A stretch of DNA of 64,000 bases. Source: Clonostachys chloroleuca. Taxonomy: Eukaryota; Ascomycota; Sordariomycetes; Hypocreales; Bionectriaceae. Below, in pieces: positions 54,889 to 64,000 of this stretch (positions are counted from its first letter, which is position 1; each line of letters opens with the position of its first letter). The stretch lies in contig JBANAY010000003.1 of assembly GCA_037952775.1 (NCBI GenBank), positions 17,298,001 to 17,362,000 on the forward strand, read 5' to 3'. The translations under genes were made by a program, and so were the position numbers. Below the pieces are notes generated by a model, which saw only the letters and a list, made by a program, of their open reading frames with translations, ran no database searches and had not been told where the DNA came from.

Positions 54889-55178
54889 AGTCGGGCAAGC
54901 AACCCGGACAACCAGGCATTGGTTATGATGCACATACCTGACCCGCTCACATCTAGAGAAAGTTAGATTGACCTGACTTTAATCAATCCGAGAGCTGGTA
55001 TAGCTGTCCCATGGCCGCCACATCCGCGAGCCGGGATGCACATGCGGGATTGGCCAGCCTCGTCTTGCCACAGCGCAGAGCCTTGACCAATCGATCCATA
55101 GTGCAAACCAAGGGAGCGATCATTATCCGCAGCGGACGAACGCAAAGGGTGCAAAGGGAAGGGATCTGAAGAGCTCTC

Positions 55179-55223
55179 TGCACGGATGGGGACATGCACG
55201 GATGGGGACATGCACGGATGGGA
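55179..55223 (+). repeat. 16-bp tandem repeat, 2.8 copies
   Basis: TGCACGGATGGGGACA repeated exactly twice and then 13 bases of a third copy, about 630 bp upstream of wetA. Confidence 0.9.
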
Positions 55224-56641
55224 TTTGCAGCCTCCCTCCTCGTCTTGGTGAGCGAATGAATTCAGTCGAGTTGAGTTGAGTTGGGCCGTGGCGAAACACT
55301 GAATGAAGCCTTGCCTCGGCTTGGCTTCCCTCATCTTTGGCCTGCTCGCTCCAAGTCCGGCCTGGTCTAGACGATTACCGTCTACATGCCCATCCCTCGT
55401 GCTACACGTCCATGTGCATGCAGCAGGTAGCGGCCGGGCATTTGACAGATACGCCGATGTCTCCCTTTCGGCGGGCCGTCGCGGTCAGGGTGAACCAATA
55501 GGCACCTCCTGTAGGTTCGATTCTGCCCGCCGTTTTGGCCATTGCGGGCAGCTTGCAGAACAGACGTTGGCGGCTAGAGACAGACCAGCGGGAATCCGAG
55601 CTCTCGAACCCTCTAGCCCGAGCCCTTGCATGAGATCGGGCAGGTCCATGAGAAGGGTCCAGTCCTCTCTGCCTGCCTCCGAGTGCCAGTGCACGGCGGC
55701 TTTCGGCAGGCGGCACATGCAGTGAGGTAGTGCTCTACCTCGGCCGCAGGCTACAGCACGCCTTATGGCATGTCCTGGGCTAATCATCCCGAGATTAAGG
55801 TTTGAGACGGCCACCGCGTATCAGAGGGAAGGAAAGAGCCTCTTAGAGTTCGTTCCTTCTCCGCAATTCGGCCGAACTCTAACAAGCAATCCTGCTGTGA
55901 CAGCTCCTCCAAAATCGGGCCTGTTTGTTGTCTCTCCTAAGAAGCGGGTGAAGAAGGTTAGATGCTAGCACCCACCTAGGCAGGCTCACAGGTTGATAGA
56001 CATGTGCCTAGCGTGATTTGCCACGGCTTCTATATCTCCGGCACGTTTGCCTACCCATCTCAGGTAAGGCTAGGCAGCTATCTCGGCGGGAAAGCACTGG
56101 TCTCTCCCAGAGATGAGGAGGTAGGTAGGCCTCCATGTCTACTAGGTAGCCATTAGTAGACCATCCGAGGCCTTGGACCTTAAGCTTCACTGGGGAACGG
56201 CCTGATGATGGTTGAAGTGGCAAGCTGCCACCGTATATTACTAGTACAGTTAATTCAATCAACTCCGTGGTATGTAGGTATCTCCTCCCGAAATCGCAAG
56301 CCCAAAGATGAACGCCTATATCCAGACACCGGCTATGTAACCCGCAATGATTCCCAATAGCAAAATCCTCGACGCCGATAGAACACGTTCTTTAATGTCT
56401 TAATATGAACCCCTGGTGGATGTGTTCAAGTCCAGCATGAACGCTCACTCGGCGGAGCACACACGGGTACTTGCATACCTTAGATTTCCCCCAAGTACAG
56501 CCAAGGGCTGTTGAAATGGACTCTGCTGGCGACTGTCCCCACGTCTAACCTCAATTGTGTTGTAACGCCTTTTTCGCCGGAAATAATTTCGCTCCATCTT
56601 TGACTTCGTCTCCTATTCATGAAAAATCAATAAGTCGTCCG

Positions 56642-57586
56642 TCATACTCCTGGGTGTTCTTCTCCCGCGCTCAGTCTAGACGCGTGATGATCTCTGCCGA
56701 TCCTCATGAGAATATCTCGTGTGTCGGAAGACATAGGTACGGTGGATGGCCCTGCAGCATCGCTCGTTCTGGCTTGTCTGGCCGTTTGTGAAGATTCGGA
56801 CAGTGCTCGATGTTGTCGCTTGTCAACCTTGTGTTTCCGCCTCCGCATGCGCGGGATGTTGCGGATAGCATGGGGACAGTTCAAGGCCGCCTCTTGGGAA
56901 GATCGGTAGGGAAGTCGCCCGCTTTTTCGATGGCTGGATAATACAGAGAGTGCCTCATCGACCTCCTTCTGGGCCTTGTCAAAATAGCCCTCATCCGGGT
57001 CCACGAGGTTGTCATCTACTTCGATGGGAGAGTCGTCTACTTCCATGACCGGGTTGAGTATTTGGGCGCTTGAGGGCTGGGAAACTGATTTATTGTGTGA
57101 TCCAGGTTGACATGAGGGTGTCTGTCCTAGGCTAGGAACTACATGATCTGATACGATTCCCAAGTGAGTATTCGGGTGGCATGCCCAGTCGGTTGCGACT
57201 GATGGTTGTGTTAGGGTGCCTTGGCGACTGTCGATAATGGGTGTTGAACGGCTGGGTACGCCACTGAGGTCGCCATCTTGGAGGATGAGTGTTGATAACG
57301 GCACGAGCGATTGGACAGGCGGGCCTGATGACTTAGTTTCGAGAGTCTGCCGCCTCAGACTGTAGGCCAGCTTCTCGATATGCAGGTGAGTTTGGAGGTT
57401 TGCGCGGTGCCGTTTCCGCGTCCAGTTCGATAAAGACGAGTCCCGTCGCCGTCTGGTGTTGCCCGTCTCCACGGGGATATGCTGGGGCAGATGCTGGTTG
57501 GCTAGTGAAGACGAAGCCTGGTGGTCAACGTCGTCGTTGTGAAATTCCATCGTCCTCTCGGGGGCATTCTCGAAGCGTCCATCCAT
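56642..57586 (-). CDS. Hypothetical protein
   Basis: A single open frame of 314 codons from the ATG at 57586 (MDGRFENAPERTMEFHNDD). The protein is polar. It has a basic stretch (TRRRRDSSLSNWTRKRHR, about residues 43-60) that could be a nuclear signal, a short acidic segment near the middle (MEVDDSPIEVDDNLVDPDEGYFDKAQKEV-like) and a second basic stretch (MRRRKHKVDKRQHR). No known domain is recognised. It is supported only by length, ATG start and believable composition. It sits alone in a gene-poor stretch, so it may be lineage-specific or spurious. Confidence 0.4.
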   Translation of the reverse strand: MDGRFENAPERTMEFHNDDVDHQASSSLANQHLPQHIPVETGNTRRRRDSSLSNWTRKRHRANLQTHLHIEKLAYSLRRQTLETKSSGPPVQSLVPLSTLILQDGDLSGVPSRSTPIIDSRQGTLTQPSVATDWACHPNTHLGIVSDHVVPSLGQTPSCQPGSHNKSVSQPSSAQILNPVMEVDDSPIEVDDNLVDPDEGYFDKAQKEVDEALSVLSSHRKSGRLPYRSSQEAALNCPHAIRNIPRMRRRKHKVDKRQHRALSESSQTARQARTSDAAGPSTVPMSSDTRDILMRIGRDHHASRLSAGEEHPGV

Positions 57587-60500
57587 GCGCTTTCTCAAGA
57601 ACCGAGAGCCGTCGACAGCAGGTGAAGCAACCAGATTGCCGGGCCATGGAGCGATGGGGGTGGAGGAATTATTTAGACCGTCAGCTGGAGGATGATGTAG
57701 CCTGACTTTTGATGGCTGGCGCCGTTGCGGAGACTCTGGTTAGTTCGACTTTTTGTTTTACAGCCCAGCCAGCCGGCACCTCTACTAATCAGCCAGATCA
57801 GCAAGCCTGCGCAGACTACCTCCGTAGTGCCCAGGTAGGGATCGGAGTTGTCAATCTGTAAGAAGCAGCTCACGCTAGTTTAGAGGTGCGCATTGGCGTC
57901 GAGGCTGGACCAGTGCTGGCGCTGGTGCGGGCAGTTAGTCCTCCTGCCCAGGCAAGGATGGGTCGACTCTGCACGATACCCGGCCCAGGCCGGCGTTGCA
58001 AGCTTGCGACGGTACAGACTGGGGATGACAAGCGCAGTAGGGTGTGGACCCCGGGCCAGGTGCTCCTTTTCACTATCGAATTTCGAGCCGGAGGCGTAGG
58101 GAGGCCATTGGGAGACACTACCTGTGGACGGAACACGATGTTGGTTCTGGGCAATGGGAGAGGACCAGGTCGAGACTCGTCCTGACGCACAGACAAGCAG
58201 GCAGCCAGACAAAGAGAGAACCGACACAGTGGACCGCTGACGACCGCGTGGTCTGCTGCAGGTGCAGTGCAACACCACAAGTACAATAAGCAATAAGTCT
58301 GATGGCCAGTCAATGCAGCATCCTGGAAGATCGGAATGCTCTATCGGTGGGGAAGTTTCCAACTAGCGCCTGCAAACAGGCTGGGCCCCAAGCCGCTGAG
58401 GGGAGTCGCCGGGCTAAATCAGGGCGCTATCGCCAGGGATCCAATGGCCATTTTACACCTGCTCCTTCAATCAGCCTGCTAAGGCTCCTAAGCCCGAAAC
58501 TCTTGAAGGATTCGCCCACGGGGCTCCCAAACCACCTCCGTCCTGCCCCAAGCGGAATCGCATGTCAACCAACTGGTCGGGCTATAGATTGCTCACCATG
58601 GTCGATCTGCACATCCTCTCCTCGAGCTGTCGATCGAAACGCTCGAGGGCGAGGTGTGTGTGTGTGCACCAGCGACGCACGCCATTGCCTTCAGCTGTTG
58701 CAAGGGGCTTCGCCAGGGCGCCCGCGATCCAATGATGGTGCGCCCCAGAACGGCGCCGGCAGTATCTGGGGCTGGAAATTACAAGAGCGAGCTAGAGCAG
58801 AGATAGTCTGATATGCCGAAGGTGGGGCACGCATGGAATGAATCGCAGTCGACCAAGGACATTGCATCCATCCAGGGGCACTCCGTATTGTGTTGCAGTC
58901 CCTGGTTGTTGGTACCGGCAGACAGGTCCAGTCTTATGAACGCACAGTCGTGTACCGACGTCCCGGGTCGCTGGTATTATTATGCACTTTTGGGTGCAAT
59001 GCGCGCAGATCGGCCTCGCAGACAGACCCCCAATTGTGACCATGAATGCAATATACTATGTCCAGGGGACATTTCGGCCAGGAGAGACCAGAGGACAGAG
59101 GCGCGCCCACTTTGTCTCTGCTCCGAACCCCCTGTTCAAACTAGAGGGACCAAGAGCACGCCTACAACCGCTACTAGGCCAACATAGTTTACACGAATTC
59201 CGCTCTCGGTACACGGATTGCTCTCCAGTATCTGCCTCAGACGTCACAGTTGCTGCTGTCGACTTCGAAGCAAGCACGGTGAAGGGGCACTGCACCCTGA
59301 TTGGCAGCGAGAGGAAAAGGGCCAACTTCCAATAGCTTTCTGGCCAGCACCAATCAATCATGATCAGATGAGACATAACCCGAGTAGGATCTGCAAACGT
59401 GAATCCCCACTATGTCCGAGGTTCCTGATGTCTCTCTTCCGCGCGACGTGACTGGCTAGCTGAGAAGAAGCCTCAACCCTCAGCATCACCTATCCGGCAG
59501 CAAATCAACTCCAGATTTCCGTATTGACGGCTGCTGTGGTCCCGCATTAATGGTCTGAGTTGGTTGCACACCGCATCGATGGCAATCTTATCTTCGCACG
59601 CACGAGCCGGGCGTGTTGCTGGGCTGCGAGCTGACTCCACGTGGAATGCCAAAGCACCATTCTGGAATACGGGCTGAGAACGCCAGAGTCCCGACTCTCT
59701 GGCCCAGCTCCGCTTTCAGGCGACAGAGCAAAGCCCGCATGACCTGTCTTATTCTTCTGTTGAGATGAATCGCTCGACGCCTTTCCCAGCGCCCTGGACT
59801 GGAGGGGCGGCTCTCGCAGGGATCGCCGAGCGGCCAGAACCAAGATGCATGTGCCGCCGTTGCTTACCTCTCGTAGCAATTGCTCCGATCATCTCACGCA
59901 TGCAAATAGGCCTGTCGACGTCCGTGCTATTTAGGCCTTGTCCCCCTTCCTCTGAGCAGAGGAAGATGGATCCTGGTGCCAATCTTGGGCCGACCCGTCT
60001 TGTATGCCACGAGCATGTCATTGAGTGAGGGAGGGACACCGGTTCGCTGAAAGAAAATACATCTTGACAAATAGCAAACCAACTAGTGCACATGGATGAC
60101 GGTGAGGCCCGTGTCTCGCATACACGCGTGGAGCAGACTGCAGGTTGTCTTAAGGCTCCCATTTTCAATAGTTCAGGTGAGTTCCCAGGTAGAAAAGAGA
60201 GGGTCTTTTGCTGAAGACTGAAGGCTTCGAGATTCGGCCCCCATCTTCCCGGCTCGGCAGTGCGAAAATAGTTGCCAGATACAATATCGGATCTCGTCAA
60301 TCCAGTGGGCCATGGCAGACCAATAATTAAGCTTGTTCCAGCACAAAGCTCGTCTTCGCAGAGCTTCAATGTTTCCTCATTGGCTCCCGCAATGGCCATT
60401 GGTGTAGATAGGTTCCCCGCGCTAGAGGTTGCACCAGGACGAACAGCAATTGCATCTGATTGATTCCTCTTCAGGGCCACGTTTTGAACCAAGCGCTGCT

Positions 60501-61082
60501 GGTCTCAGCTAGGATTGGCTGCCTTGAGAGCTTGGACGGGGCCCTGGTACACACCAACCAGAGTCTAAATGGACCGGACCTACGTAAGCCGTGTGAAGTA
60601 AACAAAGACGATGCAGCTTGGCGCTTAGAGGCAGCGATGAGTACGCAACGTGTTGAGGCCTCCTCGAGGCATGCGAGTTATTTGAGTTGTCTACGCGCAC
60701 CACAACACTATATCCATGAGAGTAAGTGGGCAACCAGGCGGCTACAGCAGCGAGCAGGGAGAGAATTATCAATTTTATTCATTCATAGAAGCCACGCGGG
60801 ATCCTGGGCCTTAAGATCCGACCTGCTATAGGTTAGGTGTGATAGGAGCTGTAGTTGGTCTGGTTGCAGCGGATGGAGCCACTTGGACTACAACCCAAGC
60901 AAGCAACCTGATTCCTTATGCGCCTTGATTTTGCCTACCCGCCACCCTTGAAACATATTGAGCAACCTCTGCCACTCCTCACGGCATCTCGTTGTGTTAC
61001 TGTCGCGAAGACATCTCCCTCGTCTTGCTTCTCGTAGCCTTGTTATACGTGGTTCCGGATCTGCGACTTCGACTCCCCCGCA
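57587..61082. other. 3.5-kb gene-poor region
   Basis: No supported gene. The longest frames (up to 247 codons at 59749-60492, minus) begin at TTG or lack protein character. The last 200 bases are pyrimidine-rich and suit the leader of the AIM24-like gene. A non-coding RNA or a diverged pseudogene cannot be ruled out. Confidence 0.35.
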
Positions 61083-62738
61083 ATGTCTGGACAGCAACCC
61101 CATTATCCTCGTGAGTCCTTGATGCCCATGTTGCCTACCTCTCCGGCAAGCTGGTTGGAGGTATGACGGCTAACCGCAACTGCATAGCTCCCCCCGGCGC
61201 GCAAGGCCCAGGTTCGTTGCTTCCCATGGTTACAGAGAATGAGCCCAATTGAAGATATCCACGACTGACCGAGCTTCGTTGGAAGCTTCACCTTCGGCGC
61301 AGCTACCCCAATATGCCCCTCCACCATCGCAAGCTTCCCCTGCGCAATCGACGCAATACTATCCTCCGCCCCCCTCCCAGTCCTCGCCCGGACAGCCGAC
61401 CAACTACCCACCGCCCCCGGGTGCTCAGCAATCGCCTTTGCCCGGCCAGGCGACGAGCTACCCCCCGCCGCCCTCACAAGCATCGCCGTTAGGTTCGGGT
61501 CAACAGTATCCCCCACCACCATCCCAGAACACACCATCTCCGACACTTCGATATTCCGGCCAGGCGCAATACCCGCCACCGCCCTCGGCTCCTCTGGCCC
61601 AGGCTCAGCCTTCGCCTCAGCAGCAATCTTCACAACCCGGTATGGCATATCGTCCGTCCTCGACAACACCTTTTGCGTCGCCCCAAGGAGATGCCCCTCC
61701 ACCATTCCCCAATGCGGACGCAGATTATCTCCCCGAAAAGAAACAGCAGGAGATACAATCGCCACTGCAGCAGCAACCGCAGCAGCCGCAGCAACAGATG
61801 GTTGCCAGTCCTATCAACCACACTGCTGGAGCTCCACCTGCGGGACAGTTCGTGGGCGCAGCAGCTACACACGATGATGTTGGAACATTCAACGGAGGAA
61901 GCTACCGAATCAGCCACCGTGATTCGAACACCATTCTTACTATTCAGTTAGCAATGGGCTGCCCACTTGAGGGCAAGCCGGGTAGGTTTCCCCAAACACC
62001 TGTATTCTCCCTGCTATGTGTGGTGGACTGGGTCTAAACTTGTTGAATTCTAGGTGCTATGATTGCCATGTCACCGACCGTCACACTCAAGGGTGCTGTG
62101 AAGTTCAGTGTGAAGAAGATGATTGCTGGTGGTGAGCTGGGAACCTCGACCTTCATCGGCCCCGGCGAAGTCTTATTGGCACCTTGGATGCTTGGCGATA
62201 TTACGAGCATTCGCCTGAACGGAAACGAGCATTGGTCCGTAGGGCATGACGCTTACTTGGCTTCGACCCAAGGCGTCATCAAGGACTATAAGCGCCAGGG
62301 TCTCGGGAAGGCCATGTTCAGCGGCGAGGGGCTTTGGGTGTACAAGATCAGTGGGAAGGGTCTCTTGTGGGTTACCAGTTTTGGCGCCATCATCCGCAAA
62401 GACGTGAGTATTTCCTTAAAACCGTGGTACGGACACTTTGGCTGACGCTCGATGGGTAGCTTGTGGAAGGTGAGAAGTATATTGTTGACAACGGCCACCT
62501 CATTGCTTGGAACGTCAAGTATGTAATGGAGAGAATTGCCTCTGGGGGCATCATCTCCGGTATTGCCTCTGGCGAAGGCCTTGTCTGCAAGTTCACTGGC
62601 CCGGGCACTGTATACATCCAGACAAGAAACGCGGTACGTGCTGGTTCTTATGTGTTGATGTCACTCCTGGACTCGAACTGATACTTTCCACAGAAAGCGT
62701 TCGGAACCTACATGTCTGGCCAGGCTTACCAAGGGTAG
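61083..62738 (+). CDS. AIM24-domain (DUF124) protein with Pro-rich N-terminus
   Basis: A 438-residue protein in six exons: 61083-61110, 61188-61211 (24 nt), 61286-61981, 62054-62403, 62460-62633 and 62694-62738. All introns are GT-AG (56-77 nt); the acceptor of intron 2 could also lie 11-12 nt earlier in frame. The first ~200 residues are Pro/Gln/Ser-rich with repeated YPPPPSQ-like units ([34 protein letters not shown]). The C-terminal ~230 residues form the AIM24/TRAP-like beta domain: [101 protein letters not shown]. Yeast Aim24 is mitochondrial, but this Pro-rich form has no presequence, so it is probably cytosolic. Function unknown. Confidence 0.88.
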
Positions 62739-64000
62739 TTTCGATCGGCGGGGGCGGGCGAGAATGATTGGGAGCTGTCTGATTGAGATCCATGAAATGA
62801 TGAGCGGCAAGATTGATGATGTGCATTGGGCACCTGGCTTTCGATTGTACTGTACTTGTTCTAAGCGAGATATTCTACCCATTCAAAACTCTACCTGAGG
62901 ACCTACCAAAGAAATCCCCACGCCGACCTCATGCACTGAAGCTAAACAGGCCACTTCCAATAGGACAATGTGCAGCAAGTACCGATTCTGCCTAGGTATG
63001 ACTTAGTAGGTGGTTTGGCAGTGCTGCGCTTTCCCCTCGAGGGAGCCAGCCCAGCAACCAGCTCGAGGGCGTTTCCTGCTGCCTAAAGCCACCACTTCAC
63101 ATCATTCTCACCTCGCTCTCACCTTGACTCCAGCAAATCCAGTACGCTGAAAATGGGTGTTTGGGTACCAGAGCACCTTCTGCATATAAATACTGGCCTA
63201 CCATTCTTCCCTTCTTACTCACCCACCGACACATCTACACCTCCTCAAGATCTTCTTGAAGGATCGCCTCAACCAGCTCTTTGGCTTCGTCGTCAGCTAT
63301 CTTCTCTTTTCATCATCGTTCCGCCTCCCTTTTTGGAACCTTACTGTTCGACTATCGTGCTACTATTTACGGCCAAAGCAAGAAGCGCCCTCCTGACAGA
63401 ATTAGGACGACTTCCTTGCCCAATTTCATGCCATCATAGCCGTCATTATCCTACATGCCCGGCCCTCCTAACATCAGCTCCAACGCGTGTTGATTCCTGG
63501 CTGCTCTGCATTTTTGCTGATCGGCCTGCTTTCGTCCCAACATCGAAACGAAAGGCCTCATCTGATTTTCCCTTCTTTCTCTCGACATCTCTGACACAGC
63601 GATTGAACTCAATCCTACGCACCGTCAGGTTGTAGTTCGAGGGTGTTCTTTTCTTAGCAAGTTTCTAAAAAATCGGCTTCTTCATTGTTTCTGAATTGTG
63701 ACCTCATTGGAATACTATTCTGATACGCTTTCTGTGAATTCGGCGTCAGCGCTCTTGCTAGGTAGAGCTGCCTCCATGTCAAGACAATGGCCAGTACTGT
63801 GATTAACTTGTTGTCAGTTGTGACTAGGGTCGGCCCTAGCTTTTATTTGCATTGCTCCGCATATTATCGATCAACACGAAGAAGAAGCCCGAGAAACCCT
63901 CTCTATCAAGTAAGGAAAGAGAACCCAAACCATTGAAAGTGGTCTAACTCTGAGTCTAGTGGGCTCCGTTACTGGAAGGGCGAGGCCTTTTAGGCTCAGA
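62739..64000. other. Right-end non-coding region
   Basis: 3' UTR of the AIM24-like gene, then about 1 kb rich in pyrimidines on the plus strand (63100-63720), which looks like the 5' leader or promoter of a gene beyond the window. The 160-codon ORF at 63153-63635 follows that pyrimidine bias and has no domain. Confidence 0.35.

Larger units (their letters stand above)
54549..56641. other. wetA upstream region
   Basis: About 2.1 kb. Contains two CATTCY-type sites near 54851-54888, a 16-bp tandem repeat at 55179 and a cluster of TAGG/CCTA words near 55970-56280. ORFs up to 140 codons lack protein character. Confidence 0.35.

Noticed and set aside
55500..55530. GGTTCGATTC, a tRNA B-box-like string
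   Set aside because: No matching A box or cloverleaf could be drawn around it. Similar GGTTCGA strings at about 17147 and 43229 also failed.
59749..60492. 247-codon minus-strand ORF
   Set aside because: Begins at TTG, has no recognisable domain and lies in a region of many overlapping frames.
61103..61765. 220-codon minus-strand ORF opposite the AIM24-like gene
   Set aside because: Shadow of the Pro-rich coding exon.
63153..63635. 160-codon plus-strand ORF at the right end
   Set aside because: Tracks the pyrimidine bias of a leader region; no domain, probably 5' UTR of a gene beyond the window.

Overview
The window is nuclear DNA of a filamentous ascomycete, most likely a Sordariomycete and possibly Hypocreales. 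Introns are short (49-139 nt) with GTRNGT-type donors, CTAAC/CTGAC-like branch sites and YAG acceptors. Genes are monocistronic on both strands, about one per 3 kb. Readable markers include a WetA conidiation regulator, Spray (DUF3433), an FLC/TRP-like channel, fungal Med1, Sts1/Cut8 and Sur7/PalI proteins. No rRNA, tRNA, transposon, CRISPR or complete secondary-metabolite cluster was recognised. The order assignment is inference from general protein character, not from a search.

Layout. 1-1.6 kb: no gene seen. 1.6-3.9 kb (+): large Ser/Thr/Pro-repeat GPI-type wall protein. 4.4-5.1 kb (-): small unknown protein. 5.9-8.0 kb (-): Mediator subunit 1. 8.9-9.9 kb (+): RRM-like unknown. 11.7-12.4 kb (+): Sur7/PalI-like membrane protein. 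13.4-14.9 kb (-): His-rich, Pro/Gln-repeat GPI-type protein. 15.6-16.3 kb (-): ORMDL sphingolipid regulator. 18.1-20.0 kb (+): Air1/2-like zinc-knuckle protein. 22.3-24.3 kb (+): F-box protein. 24.6-25.4 kb (-): DsbA/FrnE-like protein. 25.6-26.8 kb (-): Nop13-like two-RRM protein. 28.4-29.4 kb (+): Sts1/Cut8. 30.2-31.8 kb (+): Rad52. 32.3-33.9 kb (-): Mgr3-like TPR protein. 34.7-35.3 kb (+): Dap1/MAPR. 36.0-37.8 kb (+): secreted PLC-X-like protein. 38.2-39.2 kb (-): Sur7-family protein. 40.9-42.2 kb (+): second PLC-like protein. 44.0-46.6 kb (+): Spray. 49.2-51.5 kb (+): FLC/TRP-like protein. 52.8-54.5 kb (-): WetA. 56.6-57.6 kb (-): unknown. 61.1-62.7 kb (+): AIM24-domain protein.

The genes do not form an obvious pathway. 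Themes recur: cell surface and membrane domains (two GPI-type wall proteins, two Sur7-family proteins, two PLC-like proteins, ORMDL, FLC, Spray), RNA/nuclear housekeeping (Nop13, Air-like, Med1, Sts1, Rad52) and mitochondria/heme (Mgr3-like, Dap1).

The most striking cross-cutting observation is technical or evolutionary. Five otherwise well-conserved genes (Med1 twice, F-box, Spray, FLC, WetA) are each broken in frame at a C or G homopolymer of 5-7 nt. In every case one extra base restores the family-like reading. I treat these as probable homopolymer undercalls, not true pseudogenes. Other points of note are two successive GC-AG introns in the Dap1 gene, very small exons (8, 21 and 24 nt), a 21-copy 9-bp coding minisatellite, a near-perfect 28-bp palindrome and an ACGCGT (MCB-like) element before RAD52. 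I did not find a clearly new biological system.
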